From: an uncultured Mycoplasmatota bacterium
GTDB lineage: Bacteria; Bacillota_I; Bacilli_A; RF39; UBA660
Direction: 5' to 3'
Length of the DNA: 22,392 bases
Assembly (NCBI GenBank): GCA_900551925.1
Contig: URXR01000014.1
Location: 1 to 22,392 of the forward strand
In this document: one piece after another, positions 1-8,009 of the stretch
Position numbering within the stretch: the first letter of the stretch is position 1
Layout: each line of letters opens with the position of its first letter
The notes under the pieces: model-generated
Told to the model about the DNA's origin: nothing
The model's input: the letters and a program-made list of their open reading frames with translations, nothing else
Database searches by the model: none
Translations under genes and position numbers: made by a program

Positions 1-1
1 T

Positions 2-160
2 ATATCGGAATCTTTTTTATTAATGATAAGGTATCTTTTTAAAAAAGGATTAACACTTTCTGATAAAAATTTGAATAAATACATTTATTGTGATAAAATT
101 ACTATGTTACTATTTAAAATTATTATAAAGATAGTAAACAGTTCATGTAAAATTTATTAA
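2..160 (+). CDS. Possible C-terminal end of a gene cut by the window edge
   Basis: An open frame enters from the left edge and runs 52 codons to a TAA at 158-160. The translated tail is mixed hydrophobic and lysine-rich (it begins ISESFLLMIRYLF) and carries no motif I recognise. In DNA this AT-rich an open run of this size could be chance. It is listed because it is the longest frame I traced across the first 200 bases and it ends about 40 bases before the next promoter. No function is assigned. Confidence 0.3.
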   Translation: MSESFLLMIRYLFKKGLTLSDKNLNKYIYCDKITMLLFKIIIKIVNSSCKIY

Positions 161-197
161 ATATTTTATTTTAATATTAATATCATTATTAAAGTAA

Positions 198-206
198 TGG
201 TATAAT
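198..206 (+). promoter_or_regulatory. Extended -10 promoter ahead of the PAP2-LCP pair
   Basis: A perfect TATAAT at 201-206 is preceded by TGG, giving an extended -10 (TGnTATAAT). No good -35 is seen at the expected distance. Transcription would begin near 213, almost on top of the GAGGTG ribosome-binding site, so the leader would be extremely short. Confidence 0.5.
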
Positions 207-223
207 TATAATGAGGTGATTAT

Positions 224-841
224 ATCAAAACTAAAAAATATATAGTAATTGCCGTATTAATAACTCTTTTTGTAATTTTAACAATATTAGTAACGACAGG
301 TAATATTGCTTGGTATGATAATTTTTTTATAAACCATATTAGAAATATTACCGATACAAAAACAAGTATTTTTAAAATATTAACATCATTTGGAGGTTGG
401 TTTATATTAGTACCTTTATCATTATTAAGTATTATACTTATAAAAAATAAAAAATATGGTATTTACATTACATTTAATTTGATAATCGCTACGATAATAA
501 ATACTTTACTAAAGTTATTTTTTATAAGGGAAAGACCATTTGATTCTTTAGTAATAGAAACAGGTTACTCTTATCCTAGTGGACATTCATTTGTTTCCCT
601 GGCATTTTATGGTTTTTTAATTTATTTAATAATAAAAAGTAACTTTTCTAAAAATATAAAATATTTATGGTCAGGAATACTAATAATTTTAATAGCCCTA
701 ATAGGAATTAGTAGAATCTATTTAGGAGTGCATTTTCCATCAGATGTACTCGGAGGTTTTATCGCAGCAACAATATATTTAATAATTTATATAGAAATAA
801 TTAAAAAATTAGAAGGTGAAAAAAATGAGAAAAAAGAATAA
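224..841 (+). CDS. PAP2-family membrane phosphatase, apparent ATC start
   Basis: A membrane phosphatase of the PAP2 superfamily (phosphatidate, undecaprenyl-pyrophosphate or related lipid phosphates). Counting from 224, all three signature blocks are present: K97-x6-R104-P105, P118-S-G-H121-S, and R164...H170...D174. The 205-residue length and several hydrophobic helices fit small bacterial PAP2 proteins. The start is unusual: GAGGTG at 213-218 is followed five bases later by ATC, not ATG, and the first in-frame conventional start is TTG at 479, which would remove the N-terminal membrane helices. The frame is open only from 215, and coding character (IKTKKYIVIAVLITLF) begins right at 224, so I favour 224. 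The 3' end overlaps the LCP gene by 17 bases, suggesting coupled translation and a joint role in lipid-carrier recycling or wall-polymer assembly (inference). Confidence 0.78.
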   Translation: MKTKKYIVIAVLITLFVILTILVTTGNIAWYDNFFINHIRNITDTKTSIFKILTSFGGWFILVPLSLLSIILIKNKKYGIYITFNLIIATIINTLLKLFFIRERPFDSLVIETGYSYPSGHSFVSLAFYGFLIYLIIKSNFSKNIKYLWSGILIILIALIGISRIYLGVHFPSDVLGGFIAATIYLIIYIEIIKKLEGEKNEKKE

Positions 842-2708
842 AGAAAAGAAAAAAAATAAAAGATTAGATTTTTATAAATTTATAGGAATTATTTTACTGT
901 TATCATCTCTTGCTTTATTAGGAATGATACTATATGTAAATATTTTACCTATGAAATATCTTGCTATTATAATTGGAGCACTATTATTAATTAATATTAT
1001 TTTTAACTTCTTTCTCTTTAGAAAAAAAGTTAAAAAGAAACCAAAACGTATCGTTGCCGTTTTAGCCATATTATTTTCTATTTTATTTTTAGTAGGATCT
1101 TACTTTATATATAAAACTTTTGGAGTTTTAGATGATATGAGTCAACAATATAAAACTTATACCTATCATGTAGTAGTTAAAAATGATAGTAACTATGAAG
1201 AAATAGGAGATATCGCTGGACAAACTCTAGGGTATTATAATGATAATAGTGATGCCTCTAACAAATCACTTGAAAAACTAGGGCAAACTGTAACTACTAC
1301 TAATGAAGGATATGGAAATCTAGAAGGATTAGGAGCCTCAGTTTTAAATGCTGAAACGGAAGCTATTTTAGTAGAAGAAACTCAAAAAAATATGTTGGAC
1401 ACCTCTGGAAATAATCAAACTGAAGAAAACGCCTTAAGTGGGTTCAGCGGAGAAACTAGAGTTATTTATACATTCAAAGTAAGAGCTAAAGTAGAATCTA
1501 AAGAAGTTGATGTTACTAAAGATGTTTTCAATGTTTATATAAGTGGAATGGATCAATATGGAGAAGTATTAGAAACATCTTTAAGTGATGTAAATATGAT
1601 TTTAACTATAAATCCAAAAACAAAACAAATTTTAATGACTAATATTCCAAGAGACTATTTTGTTCAATTACATGATACTACTGGTTATAAAGATAAATTA
1701 ACTCATGCTGGTACTTATGGTATTGATACTTCTATTAAAACTATTGAAGATTTAATGGGAATAGAAATTAACTACTATTTCAAAGTTAATTTTAGTAGTC
1801 TTCAAAAAATAGTAGATGCCCTTGGAGGAGTAGAAGTATACTCAGAATACTCTTTCCAAACTTTTAATGGATACAACTTTACTAAAGGTTATAATAGTGT
1901 TGATGGTACCGAAGCTTTATTCTTTGTAAGAGAAAGAAAAGCCTTCTCTGATGGTGATAACCAAAGAGGAAAAAATCAACAAGCTATGATTGAAGCTATA
2001 TTTAGAAAATGCACTAGTCCAAGTATTATAACTAGATATAATAGTTTACTTAATTCACTACAAGATAGTATTTTAACTAATATGCCAACTAAATCTATGA
2101 CTAGTTTAGCTAAAATGCAATTAAAAGACAATGCTTCATGGACCATTACTTCTCAAAGTGTAACGGGAACCGGAAGTTATGAATTTACTCATACTTATCC
2201 ATATCAAGAATTATATGTTATGGTTCCAGATGAAGAATCAGTAACTAAAGCTAAAGAACAAATAAATAAAGTAGCAAGTGGAGAAGTATTAAAATCTTCT
2301 TATAATGATACAAGTAGTGATGTTCATTCTGTAACTAAATCACAAGTTTCTAGTTCATCAAGTTCATCATCTTCATCAAGTAGTTCAAGTTCTTCTAACT
2401 CATCAAAATCTTCTTCATCTTCAAGTAATAAAAAGTCAAATAGTTCTAGTAATAATACTACAACTAAAAAGCCAACAACTCCAACTTGCGGAGCTAATGA
2501 AAATTTAGTAAATGGAGAATGTGTTCCAAAATCATGTCCAACAGGACAAGAATTACAAGGAAACACCTGTGTACCAATAACATGTGGTGAAGGAGAAATT
2601 CTAGAGGGAAATACTTGCGTACCAGAAACTCCAACTTGTGAAGAAGGACAACATTTAGAAAATGGAGTTTGTGTACCAGATGAGCCTGAAGTTGTTCCAA
2701 CTCCATAA
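825..2708 (+). CDS. LCP (LytR-CpsA-Psr) family wall glycopolymer ligase with Cys-rich tail
   Basis: LCP enzymes transfer undecaprenyl-linked glycopolymers to peptidoglycan outside the membrane. The 627-residue protein starts with a basic stretch and three hydrophobic helices (about 19-38, 45-66, 77-98). A CpsA-like accessory region follows, then the LCP domain (about 235-400), with conserved acidic and arginine positions in SDVNM (D255), NIPRD (R276, D277), FVRERKAF and DNQRG (R381). Residues 509-554 are a Ser/Asn/Thr linker containing one run of 16 serines. Residues 555 to about 618 hold four repeats of C-x(8-10)-C-V-P. ATG 825 is chosen over GTG 816 because that GTG is part of the AGAAGGTG ribosome-binding site (811-818). 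The three-helix N-terminus resembles streptococcal CpsA. The family call is firm; the polymer transferred is unknown. Confidence 0.93.
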   Translation: MRKKNKEKKKNKRLDFYKFIGIILLLSSLALLGMILYVNILPMKYLAIIIGALLLINIIFNFFLFRKKVKKKPKRIVAVLAILFSILFLVGSYFIYKTFGVLDDMSQQYKTYTYHVVVKNDSNYEEIGDIAGQTLGYYNDNSDASNKSLEKLGQTVTTTNEGYGNLEGLGASVLNAETEAILVEETQKNMLDTSGNNQTEENALSGFSGETRVIYTFKVRAKVESKEVDVTKDVFNVYISGMDQYGEVLETSLSDVNMILTINPKTKQILMTNIPRDYFVQLHDTTGYKDKLTHAGTYGIDTSIKTIEDLMGIEINYYFKVNFSSLQKIVDALGGVEVYSEYSFQTFNGYNFTKGYNSVDGTEALFFVRERKAFSDGDNQRGKNQQAMIEAIFRKCTSPSIITRYNSLLNSLQDSILTNMPTKSMTSLAKMQLKDNASWTITSQSVTGTGSYEFTHTYPYQELYVMVPDEESVTKAKEQINKVASGEVLKSSYNDTSSDVHSVTKSQVSSSSSSSSSSSSSSSSNSSKSSSSSSNKKSNSSSNNTTTKKPTTPTCGANENLVNGECVPKSCPTGQELQGNTCVPITCGEGEILEGNTCVPETPTCEEGQHLENGVCVPDEPEVVPTP

Positions 2709-2722
2709 TAATAAATATTTTT

Positions 2723-2750
2723 GAAGATGATTATTTCATCTTCTTTTTTT
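2723..2750 (+). terminator. Intrinsic terminator after the LCP gene
   Basis: A perfect 8-bp stem (GAAGATGA 2723-2730 with TCATCTTC 2736-2743) with a 5-base loop is followed by seven Ts (2744-2750). It lies 15 bases after the LCP stop. Confidence 0.9.
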
Positions 2751-2781
2751 GTGTGGTATACTTTATTTAGGTGAAGTAAAA

Positions 2782-3813
2782 ATGAGTAAAAGAGATCAAA
2801 CCTTAGATTTTATGAGAGTATTAGCTATGTTTTTAGTAATAGTAATTCATCTTGCTAACTGCTATTGTAGAGAAATGGATTCTATATCAAATGCCTCTTA
2901 TTTATTTGCTTGCTTATTTAATGGTATGGCAAGAATAAGTGTTCCTATCTTTTTTATGATAAGTGGAGCCTTATTAATTCCAAAAAAACAGTCTAAAGAA
3001 AAATATCTAAACAGAATTAAAAAAATGGTTATAGTCTTAGGAATCTGGACCTTAGTATATCTAATTTGGCAATATTTCTTTTCAGGAATAAAACCTGATA
3101 ATATTTTAGCTTTATTCTTTAACCCAGAACGCGCTCATCTATGGTTTATGTATGCTATTATTACAATTTATATAGCTCTTCCTTTTATAAGTAAAATGGC
3201 AAAAAATTTAACTAAAAAAGAAGAAGACCTATTTATAATTTTATGGCTTTTCTTTAATGGAATATGTTATGTCCTTAAACTAATGATAGGAACCAGTATA
3301 ACTTATCAAGTACCAATCATTTCAGGAACCTATTATTTAGGATACTTCTTAATAGGGCACATCATTTATAAAAGATATAAAAATTATAAAGAAAAAGAAA
3401 AATTAAAAGATTATAATAAATTATTATTACTTACTTTTATTGCTTCCAATGCCATTATTTTAATAGTTACTTTAATTATGTCTGAAGTAACAGGAACCTA
3501 TTATAAAAAATATTTCACTTATATAAATATTTTTACAGTCTTAAATTCATTATCAGTATTTATTTACATTTTAATAAATTTAAAAGATTTAAAACCAAAT
3601 ATATCTAATTTCATAAATAAAGTAGCCCCATATTCTTTAGGAATATATTTAATTCATGGTATATTTTTAGATATATTAAAAAAATTGATAAATTTAAATA
3701 GTATTCCATCTTTAATAGCAATTCCAATTTTTACTTGTGTGCTATTCATAATATCATATTTTTCTATTAAAGGTATAAAACAAATACCTAAGATAAATAA
3801 ATATATATGTTAA
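2782..3813 (+). CDS. Membrane acyltransferase, acyltransferase-3 family
   Basis: A 343-residue integral membrane protein of the acyltransferase-3 family (OatA/WecH-like), which typically O-acetylates envelope glycans or lipids from cytoplasmic acyl-CoA. The N-terminus RDQTLDFMRVLAMFLVIVIH is characteristic, its His being the conserved one of the first helix; IFFMISGALLI and HLWFMYAIITIYIALPF are also typical. About ten hydrophobic helices cover the whole length and there is no extra SGNH domain. ATG 2782 is chosen because AGGTGA (2769-2774) lies seven bases before it; an upstream in-frame TTG at 2749 sits inside the preceding terminator. With neighbours in envelope assembly, decoration of a wall polymer or exopolysaccharide is likely, but the acceptor cannot be read from sequence. 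Confidence 0.88.
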   Translation: MSKRDQTLDFMRVLAMFLVIVIHLANCYCREMDSISNASYLFACLFNGMARISVPIFFMISGALLIPKKQSKEKYLNRIKKMVIVLGIWTLVYLIWQYFFSGIKPDNILALFFNPERAHLWFMYAIITIYIALPFISKMAKNLTKKEEDLFIILWLFFNGICYVLKLMIGTSITYQVPIISGTYYLGYFLIGHIIYKRYKNYKEKEKLKDYNKLLLLTFIASNAIILIVTLIMSEVTGTYYKKYFTYINIFTVLNSLSVFIYILINLKDLKPNISNFINKVAPYSLGIYLIHGIFLDILKKLINLNSIPSLIAIPIFTCVLFIISYFSIKGIKQIPKINKYIC

Positions 3814-3829
3814 ATAAAAACATAAAAAA

Positions 3830-3894
3830 ATTAGTATCTATCTAATAGAATTGTTAAAAATAATTTTAATAATTCTTTTTTTATCCATACTAAT
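3830..3894 (+). repeat. Inverted repeat enclosing the terminator
   Basis: ATTAGTAT (3830-3837) and ATACTAAT (3887-3894) are exact 8-bp inverted copies that flank the terminator hairpin at 3847-3882. They could form an outer stem or be a protein-binding palindrome; the right copy ends 12 bases before the next start codon. Confidence 0.4.
3847..3882 (+). terminator. Intrinsic terminator between acyltransferase and SDR genes
   Basis: AGAATTGTTAAAA (3847-3859) pairs with TTTTAATAATTCT (3864-3876), a 13-bp stem with one G-T pair and a 4-base loop, followed by an unbroken T run to 3882. Confidence 0.8.
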
Positions 3895-3906
3895 ACTGGT
3901 GATTAT

Positions 3907-4689
3907 ATGAATGTTTTAATAACTGGAGCAACATCTGGAATAGGATATGCATTAACCAAAAAATTAATAAAAAATGGTCATTATGTTTATCTATGTGTTC
4001 ATAATAAAAATGAAATACTTGGAGTAGTTAAAAAAATAAAAGAAATAGATTATAATGACCGAGTAAGTGTTATGAAATTAGATATAACTAAAAGAGAAGA
4101 TCGCAATCTTATCACTAAATTAGATATAGACTGTCTAGTAAATCAAGCTGGTATCGGAACAGGAGGCTCTCTTCTTAATTTAAGTGTTTCTAAAATTAGA
4201 GAGAATTTTGAAGTTAATTTTTTTGGTACTTTAGAATTAACCAAATTATATATAGAAACTAGAAAAAATAAAAAAGGCAAAGTCTTAATTACTTCTTCTT
4301 TAGCAGGACTTATTCCTATTCCTTTTTTAGGTAGTTATTGTGCTACAAAATCTGCTCTAATTACTATTGCTACAGCATTGAAAAAAGAACTTAAAAAAAC
4401 AAATTTAAATATTAGTATAAAATTAATTGAACCAGGAGCTTATCAGACAGGATTTAATGAACTTATGATCGAAAACAAAGAGTTATTAAATAATGAAATT
4501 TATAAAGAAGATATCGAAAGTATAAATGATAATCAAAAAGTAATGTTTTCCTTTATAGAAAGGAGAAAATTAAACTCCATTGTTAATAAAATGTACCAAG
4601 CAATTATGTCTGAAAATGATAAACTAATTTACCGAGCTCCTTTCTTTCAAGTTTTAGGAGCTAAACTATATATGCTATTGTTTAAGTAA
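3907..4689 (+). CDS. Short-chain dehydrogenase/reductase (SDR)
   Basis: A classical SDR of 260 residues, a soluble NAD(P)-dependent oxidoreductase. The nucleotide-binding motif TGATSGIG is at 6-13. The usual NNAG is NQAG at 79-82, a mild deviation. Catalytic Ser is in the SS pair at 130-131, and Y144-C-A-T-K148 is the Tyr-x3-Lys catalytic pair. The C-terminal substrate region (IEPGAYQTGFNELMIE onward) resembles SDRs acting on lipids or hydrophobic alcohols, but the substrate is not predictable. The start follows TGGTG at 3897-3901. It comes after a terminator and before a non-coding stretch, so it is probably monocistronic; no clear promoter was found in the short upstream gap. Confidence 0.9.
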   Translation: MNVLITGATSGIGYALTKKLIKNGHYVYLCVHNKNEILGVVKKIKEIDYNDRVSVMKLDITKREDRNLITKLDIDCLVNQAGIGTGGSLLNLSVSKIRENFEVNFFGTLELTKLYIETRKNKKGKVLITSSLAGLIPIPFLGSYCATKSALITIATALKKELKKTNLNISIKLIEPGAYQTGFNELMIENKELLNNEIYKEDIESINDNQKVMFSFIERRKLNSIVNKMYQAIMSENDKLIYRAPFFQVLGAKLYMLLFK

Positions 4690-4906
4690 AATGTATGTAA
4701 AATTTAGGTAAAGTAATTTACAAAACAAAATGTATAATATATACTAATATTAGAATAAAAGGGAAGTCTAAAAAGTCTAAGCTGAATAACTTAACCAACT
4801 TAGTGAGAACAAAGATTTTCTTTTTTAAAGCTATTAGTTCCATAGTTAACTAATAGTTTTTAAATGTCATAATAAATCTATATTATCTTGATTATAACTG
4901 TAAAAT
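4690..4906. other. Non-coding stretch, first half: candidate small transcript and terminator
   Basis: No coding frame is apparent. A TATAAT at 4733-4738 without a good -35 precedes an unusually GC-bearing segment (4759-4813, with GGGAAGTC, an AAGTCTAA repeat, and CTAAG pairing with CTTAG across 17 bases), and then a strong hairpin at 4827-4860. This could be the 3' untranslated region of the SDR gene or a short independent RNA of about 115 bases. I do not recognise a known RNA family. Confidence 0.35.
4827..4861 (+). terminator. Strong hairpin terminator after the SDR / small transcript
   Basis: CTATTAGTT (4831-4839) pairs perfectly with AACTAATAG (4848-4856), extended by AAAG against TTTT to 13 bp, with an 8-base loop and a T run to 4861. 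Confidence 0.7.
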
Positions 4907-4935
4907 TTGACATTTAGCTTAAAATAGTGTATAAT
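4907..4935 (+). promoter_or_regulatory. Consensus sigma-A promoter upstream of the GNAT leader
   Basis: TTGACA at 4907-4912, exactly 17 bases, then TATAAT at 4930-4935: both hexamers are perfect consensus. It is the best promoter found in the window and points to the acetyltransferase gene beginning 248 bases downstream. Confidence 0.85.
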
Positions 4936-5182
4936 GTCTATAGCTTTTGCATATGGATATAAAAATTAATGCATTAGCAATATTTGTCATATAATAAAAT
5001 ATAGATAATTTACTTTAGTTAATAAAAATAAGTTATCAATATTAATTAATGCCAAAAATCTTATTATAAAGTAGAGGTTGATACTGTGTAATTCTTTAAT
5101 TTTTTATAACAAAGAAAAAAATACTCTTACTATAAGAGTATTAGCCCGATGATACTATATAAATATAAAAAGGAGATGAATT
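4936..5182 (+). ncRNA. Structured ~240-base leader or separate small RNA before the GNAT gene
   Basis: No credible gene lies here. Possible structures are: TCTATA (4937-4942) with TATAGA (5000-5005), enclosing GCTTTTGCAT (4943-4952) against ATGCATTAGC (4969-4978); TATCAA with TTGATA further on; and a perfect 10-bp hairpin AATACTCTTA (5120-5129) / TAAGAGTATT (5133-5142). The last has no T run, so it is not an ordinary terminator; its right arm AGTAT could alternatively pair with ATACT near 5152. A 13-codon ATG frame at 4953 has no ribosome-binding site. It could be a riboswitch-like leader or an independent RNA; no known class is recognised. Confidence 0.4.
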
Positions 5183-5629
5183 ATGGACTTGCACTTTGAA
5201 AGTGTCAACCCTAATAATATAAAACAAGTTGAAAACTTAAGGGTTAATCCTAGCCAAACCAGTTATATCGAAACTGTTCATGAATGTATATTAGATTCTA
5301 AAAAAGAAGAAGGATGGAAAACCGTTGGAATATATGATAACCAAACCTTAGTAGGCTTTGCTATGTATGGTTATGTTGATGGAACTTCATCCAAAGAAGC
5401 TTGGTTAGATAGATTGCTAATAGATAAAAAATTCCAATCCAAAGGATATGGAAAAAGAGCTATTTTAAAATTACTTAAAATAATGAAAAAAGAATATAAT
5501 ACTGATAAAGTCTATTTAAGTGTCTATGATTCTAACAAAGTTGCTATAAAACTATATCAAAAATTAGGATTTAAATTTAATGGCAAGTATGATATAAATG
5601 GTGAAAAAATTATGGCTTATGAATTTTAA
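5183..5629 (+). CDS. GNAT acetyltransferase, BltD-like (possible polyamine acetyltransferase)
   Basis: A 148-residue GNAT-fold acetyltransferase using acetyl-CoA. The acetyl-CoA loop is KKFQSKGYGKRA (Q-x-x-G-x-G), preceded by the strand WLDRLLID and followed by VYLSVYDSNKVAIKLYQKLG. The pattern WLDRLLIDKKFQSKGYG...YQKLGFKFNGKYDINGEK closely recalls Bacillus BltD/spermine-spermidine acetyltransferases, so an amine such as a polyamine is the best guess; the substrate remains inference. ATG 5183 has an AGGAG site about seven bases upstream. The gene stands alone between a structured leader with its own strong promoter and a terminator. Confidence 0.85.
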   Translation: MDLHFESVNPNNIKQVENLRVNPSQTSYIETVHECILDSKKEEGWKTVGIYDNQTLVGFAMYGYVDGTSSKEAWLDRLLIDKKFQSKGYGKRAILKLLKIMKKEYNTDKVYLSVYDSNKVAIKLYQKLGFKFNGKYDINGEKIMAYEF

Positions 5630-5635
5630 TAAACT

Positions 5636-5673
5636 AAAATAAGTTATTCTTTAATAGAATGCTTATTTTTTTT
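5636..5673 (+). terminator. Intrinsic terminator after the GNAT gene
   Basis: AAAATAAG (5636-5643) pairs with CTTATTTT (5662-5669), with an inner ATTCT/AGAAT stem around a TTAAT loop; the T run continues to 5673. The A-rich left arm could also serve the opposite strand. Confidence 0.75.
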
Positions 5674-5731
5674 GTAATAATTAAAAAATAAGTGTCAATC
5701 TTCATTTTTTTCTAAACTTAAAACAATTCTA

Positions 5732-5761
5732 TTGTCATTAAAAAAAATTATATGCTATAAT
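5732..5761 (+). promoter_or_regulatory. arc operon promoter
   Basis: TTGTCA (5732-5737), 18 bases, then TATAAT (5756-5761) preceded by TGC, an extended -10. Immediately downstream AATGAATAAT resembles half of an ArgR/AhrC ARG box (TGAATA core), but no second half-site is clear, so arginine-responsive control is only a suggestion. Confidence 0.75.
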
Positions 5762-5794
5762 GATAATGAATAATAGGGAAAGAGGTAGATAAGT

Positions 5795-7018
5795 GTGATC
5801 AATGTTAAAAATGAAATTAAACCATTAAAAAAAGTATTACTTCATAGGCCAGGAAACGAACTTCTTAATTTAACTCCTGAGACCTTAGAGGATTTACTAT
5901 TTGATGATATTCCATATCTTCCAGTAGCGCAAGAAGAACATGACCAATTTGCCAGAATTTTAAAAGATAATGGAGTAGAAGTAGTGTATTTAGAAGATTT
6001 AATGACGGAAGTACTAGATTTAAATCCAGATTTAAAAGAAACATTCATTACTCAGTTTATATATGAAGCCGGAGTAAGAACTCCTAAATATAGAACCTTA
6101 GTATATGAATATTTAATGGATTTTAAAAGTAACAGGCAATTAGTTTTAAAAACAATGGAAGGGATAAATATCAAAGAAATTGTTACTGAAAAAGCTAAAA
6201 AAGGTAAATCCCTAGTAGATATGATTGAACCAGATTCTTCTTTTGTTGCGGCCCCAATGCCTAATCTTTACTTTACTAGAGATAATTTTGCCTCAATAGG
6301 AAATGGTATAAGTTTAAATAAAATGTATTCTGAAACTAGAAATAGAGAAACTATCTATGCTGAATATATTTTCTCTTATCATCCCGATTATAAAGATGTA
6401 CCAAAATACTATGATAGATATAATGAATACAACATTGAAGGTGGCGATGTTCTAAATTTAAATGAAAAAACTTTAGCAATTGGCATCTCGCAAAGAACTA
6501 GCGCCGGTGCTATTGAAAAACTAGCTAAAGATATTTTTAAAGATAAAACATCTAAAATAGAAACTATTCTAGCCTTTGATATTCCAGTAAGTCGTGCTTT
6601 TATGCACTTAGATACAGTTTTTACTCAAATTGATTATGATAAATTTACTTATCATCCAGGTATTATGCACACTTTAAAAGTTTACGAAATAACCAAAGGT
6701 GCTAAAGAAGACGAAATAAATGTCAAAGCCAGAAGTGGTTCTTTAGAAAAAATATTAGAAGATTATCTTCACAAAGACATTATTTTAATACCTTGTGCTG
6801 GAGGAGATAAAGTAGCTTCAGAACGAGAACAATGGAATGATGGTTCCAATACTTTAGCTATTGCTCCAGGAGTAGTAGTAGTCTATGATAGAAATACTGT
6901 CACGAATGAAGTTTTAAGAAGATTTGGAATAAAAGTTCTAGAAATAAGAAGTGCCGAATTATCAAGAGGAAGAGGAGGCCCTCGTTGTATGAGTATGCCT
7001 TTAATAAGAGAGGATTAA
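5795..7018 (+). CDS. arcA: Arginine deiminase
   Basis: Hydrolyses L-arginine to citrulline and ammonia, the first step of the arginine deiminase pathway, in the cytoplasm. The 407 residues match the family length. Conserved blocks are [12 protein letters not shown] near the N-terminus, [10 protein letters not shown] (D163), EGGDVL (E215, D218), FMHLDTVF (H271) and [11 protein letters not shown], whose C398 is the nucleophilic cysteine; the Asp/Glu/His/Cys set is complete. The start is GTG at 5795, eight bases after AGAGGT (5781-5786); no upstream alternative fits. First gene of the arcA-arcB-arcC/D operon, only four bases before arcB. No arcR-type regulator is adjacent. Confidence 0.97.
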   Translation: MINVKNEIKPLKKVLLHRPGNELLNLTPETLEDLLFDDIPYLPVAQEEHDQFARILKDNGVEVVYLEDLMTEVLDLNPDLKETFITQFIYEAGVRTPKYRTLVYEYLMDFKSNRQLVLKTMEGINIKEIVTEKAKKGKSLVDMIEPDSSFVAAPMPNLYFTRDNFASIGNGISLNKMYSETRNRETIYAEYIFSYHPDYKDVPKYYDRYNEYNIEGGDVLNLNEKTLAIGISQRTSAGAIEKLAKDIFKDKTSKIETILAFDIPVSRAFMHLDTVFTQIDYDKFTYHPGIMHTLKVYEITKGAKEDEINVKARSGSLEKILEDYLHKDIILIPCAGGDKVASEREQWNDGSNTLAIAPGVVVVYDRNTVTNEVLRRFGIKVLEIRSAELSRGRGGPRCMSMPLIRED

Positions 7019-7022
7019 GATT

Positions 7023-8009
7023 ATGGATTTAAAAGGAAGAGATTTTTTAAAAGAATTAGATTATACCCCTGAAGAGTTAAAATATTTAATTGGTTTAGCG
7101 ATGGAGTTTAAAAGAAAAAAACAGAATAATGAACCTCATAATTATTTAAAAAATAAAAATATAGCTTTAATATTTGAAAAAGATTCTACTAGAACTAGAT
7201 GTTCATTTGAAGTAGCAGGTTATGATTTAGGTATGGGAGTAACCTATTTAGGTCCAACCGGTTCTCAAATTGGTAAAAAAGAAACTATTAAAGATACCGC
7301 TAGAGTCTTAGGTAGCATTTATGATGGTATTGAATATCGTGGTTTTTCTCAAGATATTGTTGAAGAGTTAGCAGAATATAGTAAAGTACCTGTTTGGAAT
7401 GGTTTAACCGACGAATTTCATCCTACTCAAATGCTTGCCGATTTCATGACTATCTATGAAAATTTTGGTTATTTAAAAGGATTAAATCTAGTATTTTTTG
7501 GAGATGCTCGAAACAATCTAGGTAATTCCCTAATGATTATGAGTGCTAAAATGGGAGTAAATTTCACTTGCTGTGCTCCTAAAGAACTTTGGCCTAAAGA
7601 AGAATTAGTAACCAAAGCTAAAGAAATAGCCGAAAAAGAAGGTAGTACTATAACTTTAACCAGTGATGTAAATGAAGGTAGTAAAAATAAAGATATTATC
7701 TATACTGATGTTTGGGTATCAATGGGAGAAGCTGATAATGTTTGGGAAGAAAGAATCAAACTCTTAACTCCTTATCGCGTAACTACCGATATTATGAATA
7801 AAGCTAATAAAGATGCTATTTTTATGCATTGTCTACCATCTTTTCACAATACTGACACTAAAATAGGTAAAGAAATATATGAAAAATATGGCATCAAAGA
7901 AATGGAAGTAACCGATGAAGTTTTCGAATCTCCTAAATCCAAAGTATTTGAAGAAGCTGAAAATAGAATGCATACTATTAAAGCTGTTATATATGCAACT
8001 TTAAAATGA
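7023..8009 (+). CDS. arcB: Ornithine carbamoyltransferase, catabolic
   Basis: In this pathway it converts citrulline and phosphate to ornithine and carbamoyl phosphate. The 328-residue protein carries the carbamoyl-phosphate loop S55-T-R-T-R59, HPTQ at 133-136, the ornithine-side DVWVSMGE, and HCLP at 269-272. The last block reads HCLPSFHNT where many family members have HCLPAFHDT, a conservative change. Its position between arcA and carbamate kinase argues for the catabolic rather than biosynthetic role. The ribosome-binding site GAGG lies within the last codons of arcA, and the stop overlaps the next start by four bases (ATGA, 8006-8009), typical of translational coupling. This TGA stop also shows the standard code is used. 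Confidence 0.97.
   Translation: MDLKGRDFLKELDYTPEELKYLIGLAMEFKRKKQNNEPHNYLKNKNIALIFEKDSTRTRCSFEVAGYDLGMGVTYLGPTGSQIGKKETIKDTARVLGSIYDGIEYRGFSQDIVEELAEYSKVPVWNGLTDEFHPTQMLADFMTIYENFGYLKGLNLVFFGDARNNLGNSLMIMSAKMGVNFTCCAPKELWPKEELVTKAKEIAEKEGSTITLTSDVNEGSKNKDIIYTDVWVSMGEADNVWEERIKLLTPYRVTTDIMNKANKDAIFMHCLPSFHNTDTKIGKEIYEKYGIKEMEVTDEVFESPKSKVFEEAENRMHTIKAVIYATLK

Noticed and set aside
2349..2460. The long minus-strand frame opposite the Ser-rich linker (Glu/Asp/Leu-rich).
   Set aside because: It is the mirror of serine codons in a firmly identified LCP gene and has no start signals of its own.
4953..4994. A 13-codon ATG frame in the GNAT leader that could be an attenuator peptide.
   Set aside because: No ribosome-binding site precedes it and it lies in the arm of a predicted hairpin; composition is unremarkable.
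5770..5780. Full ARG box operator at the arc promoter.
   Set aside because: Only a half-site-like TGAATAAT is visible; no convincing second half at the right spacing, so it is only mentioned with the promoter.
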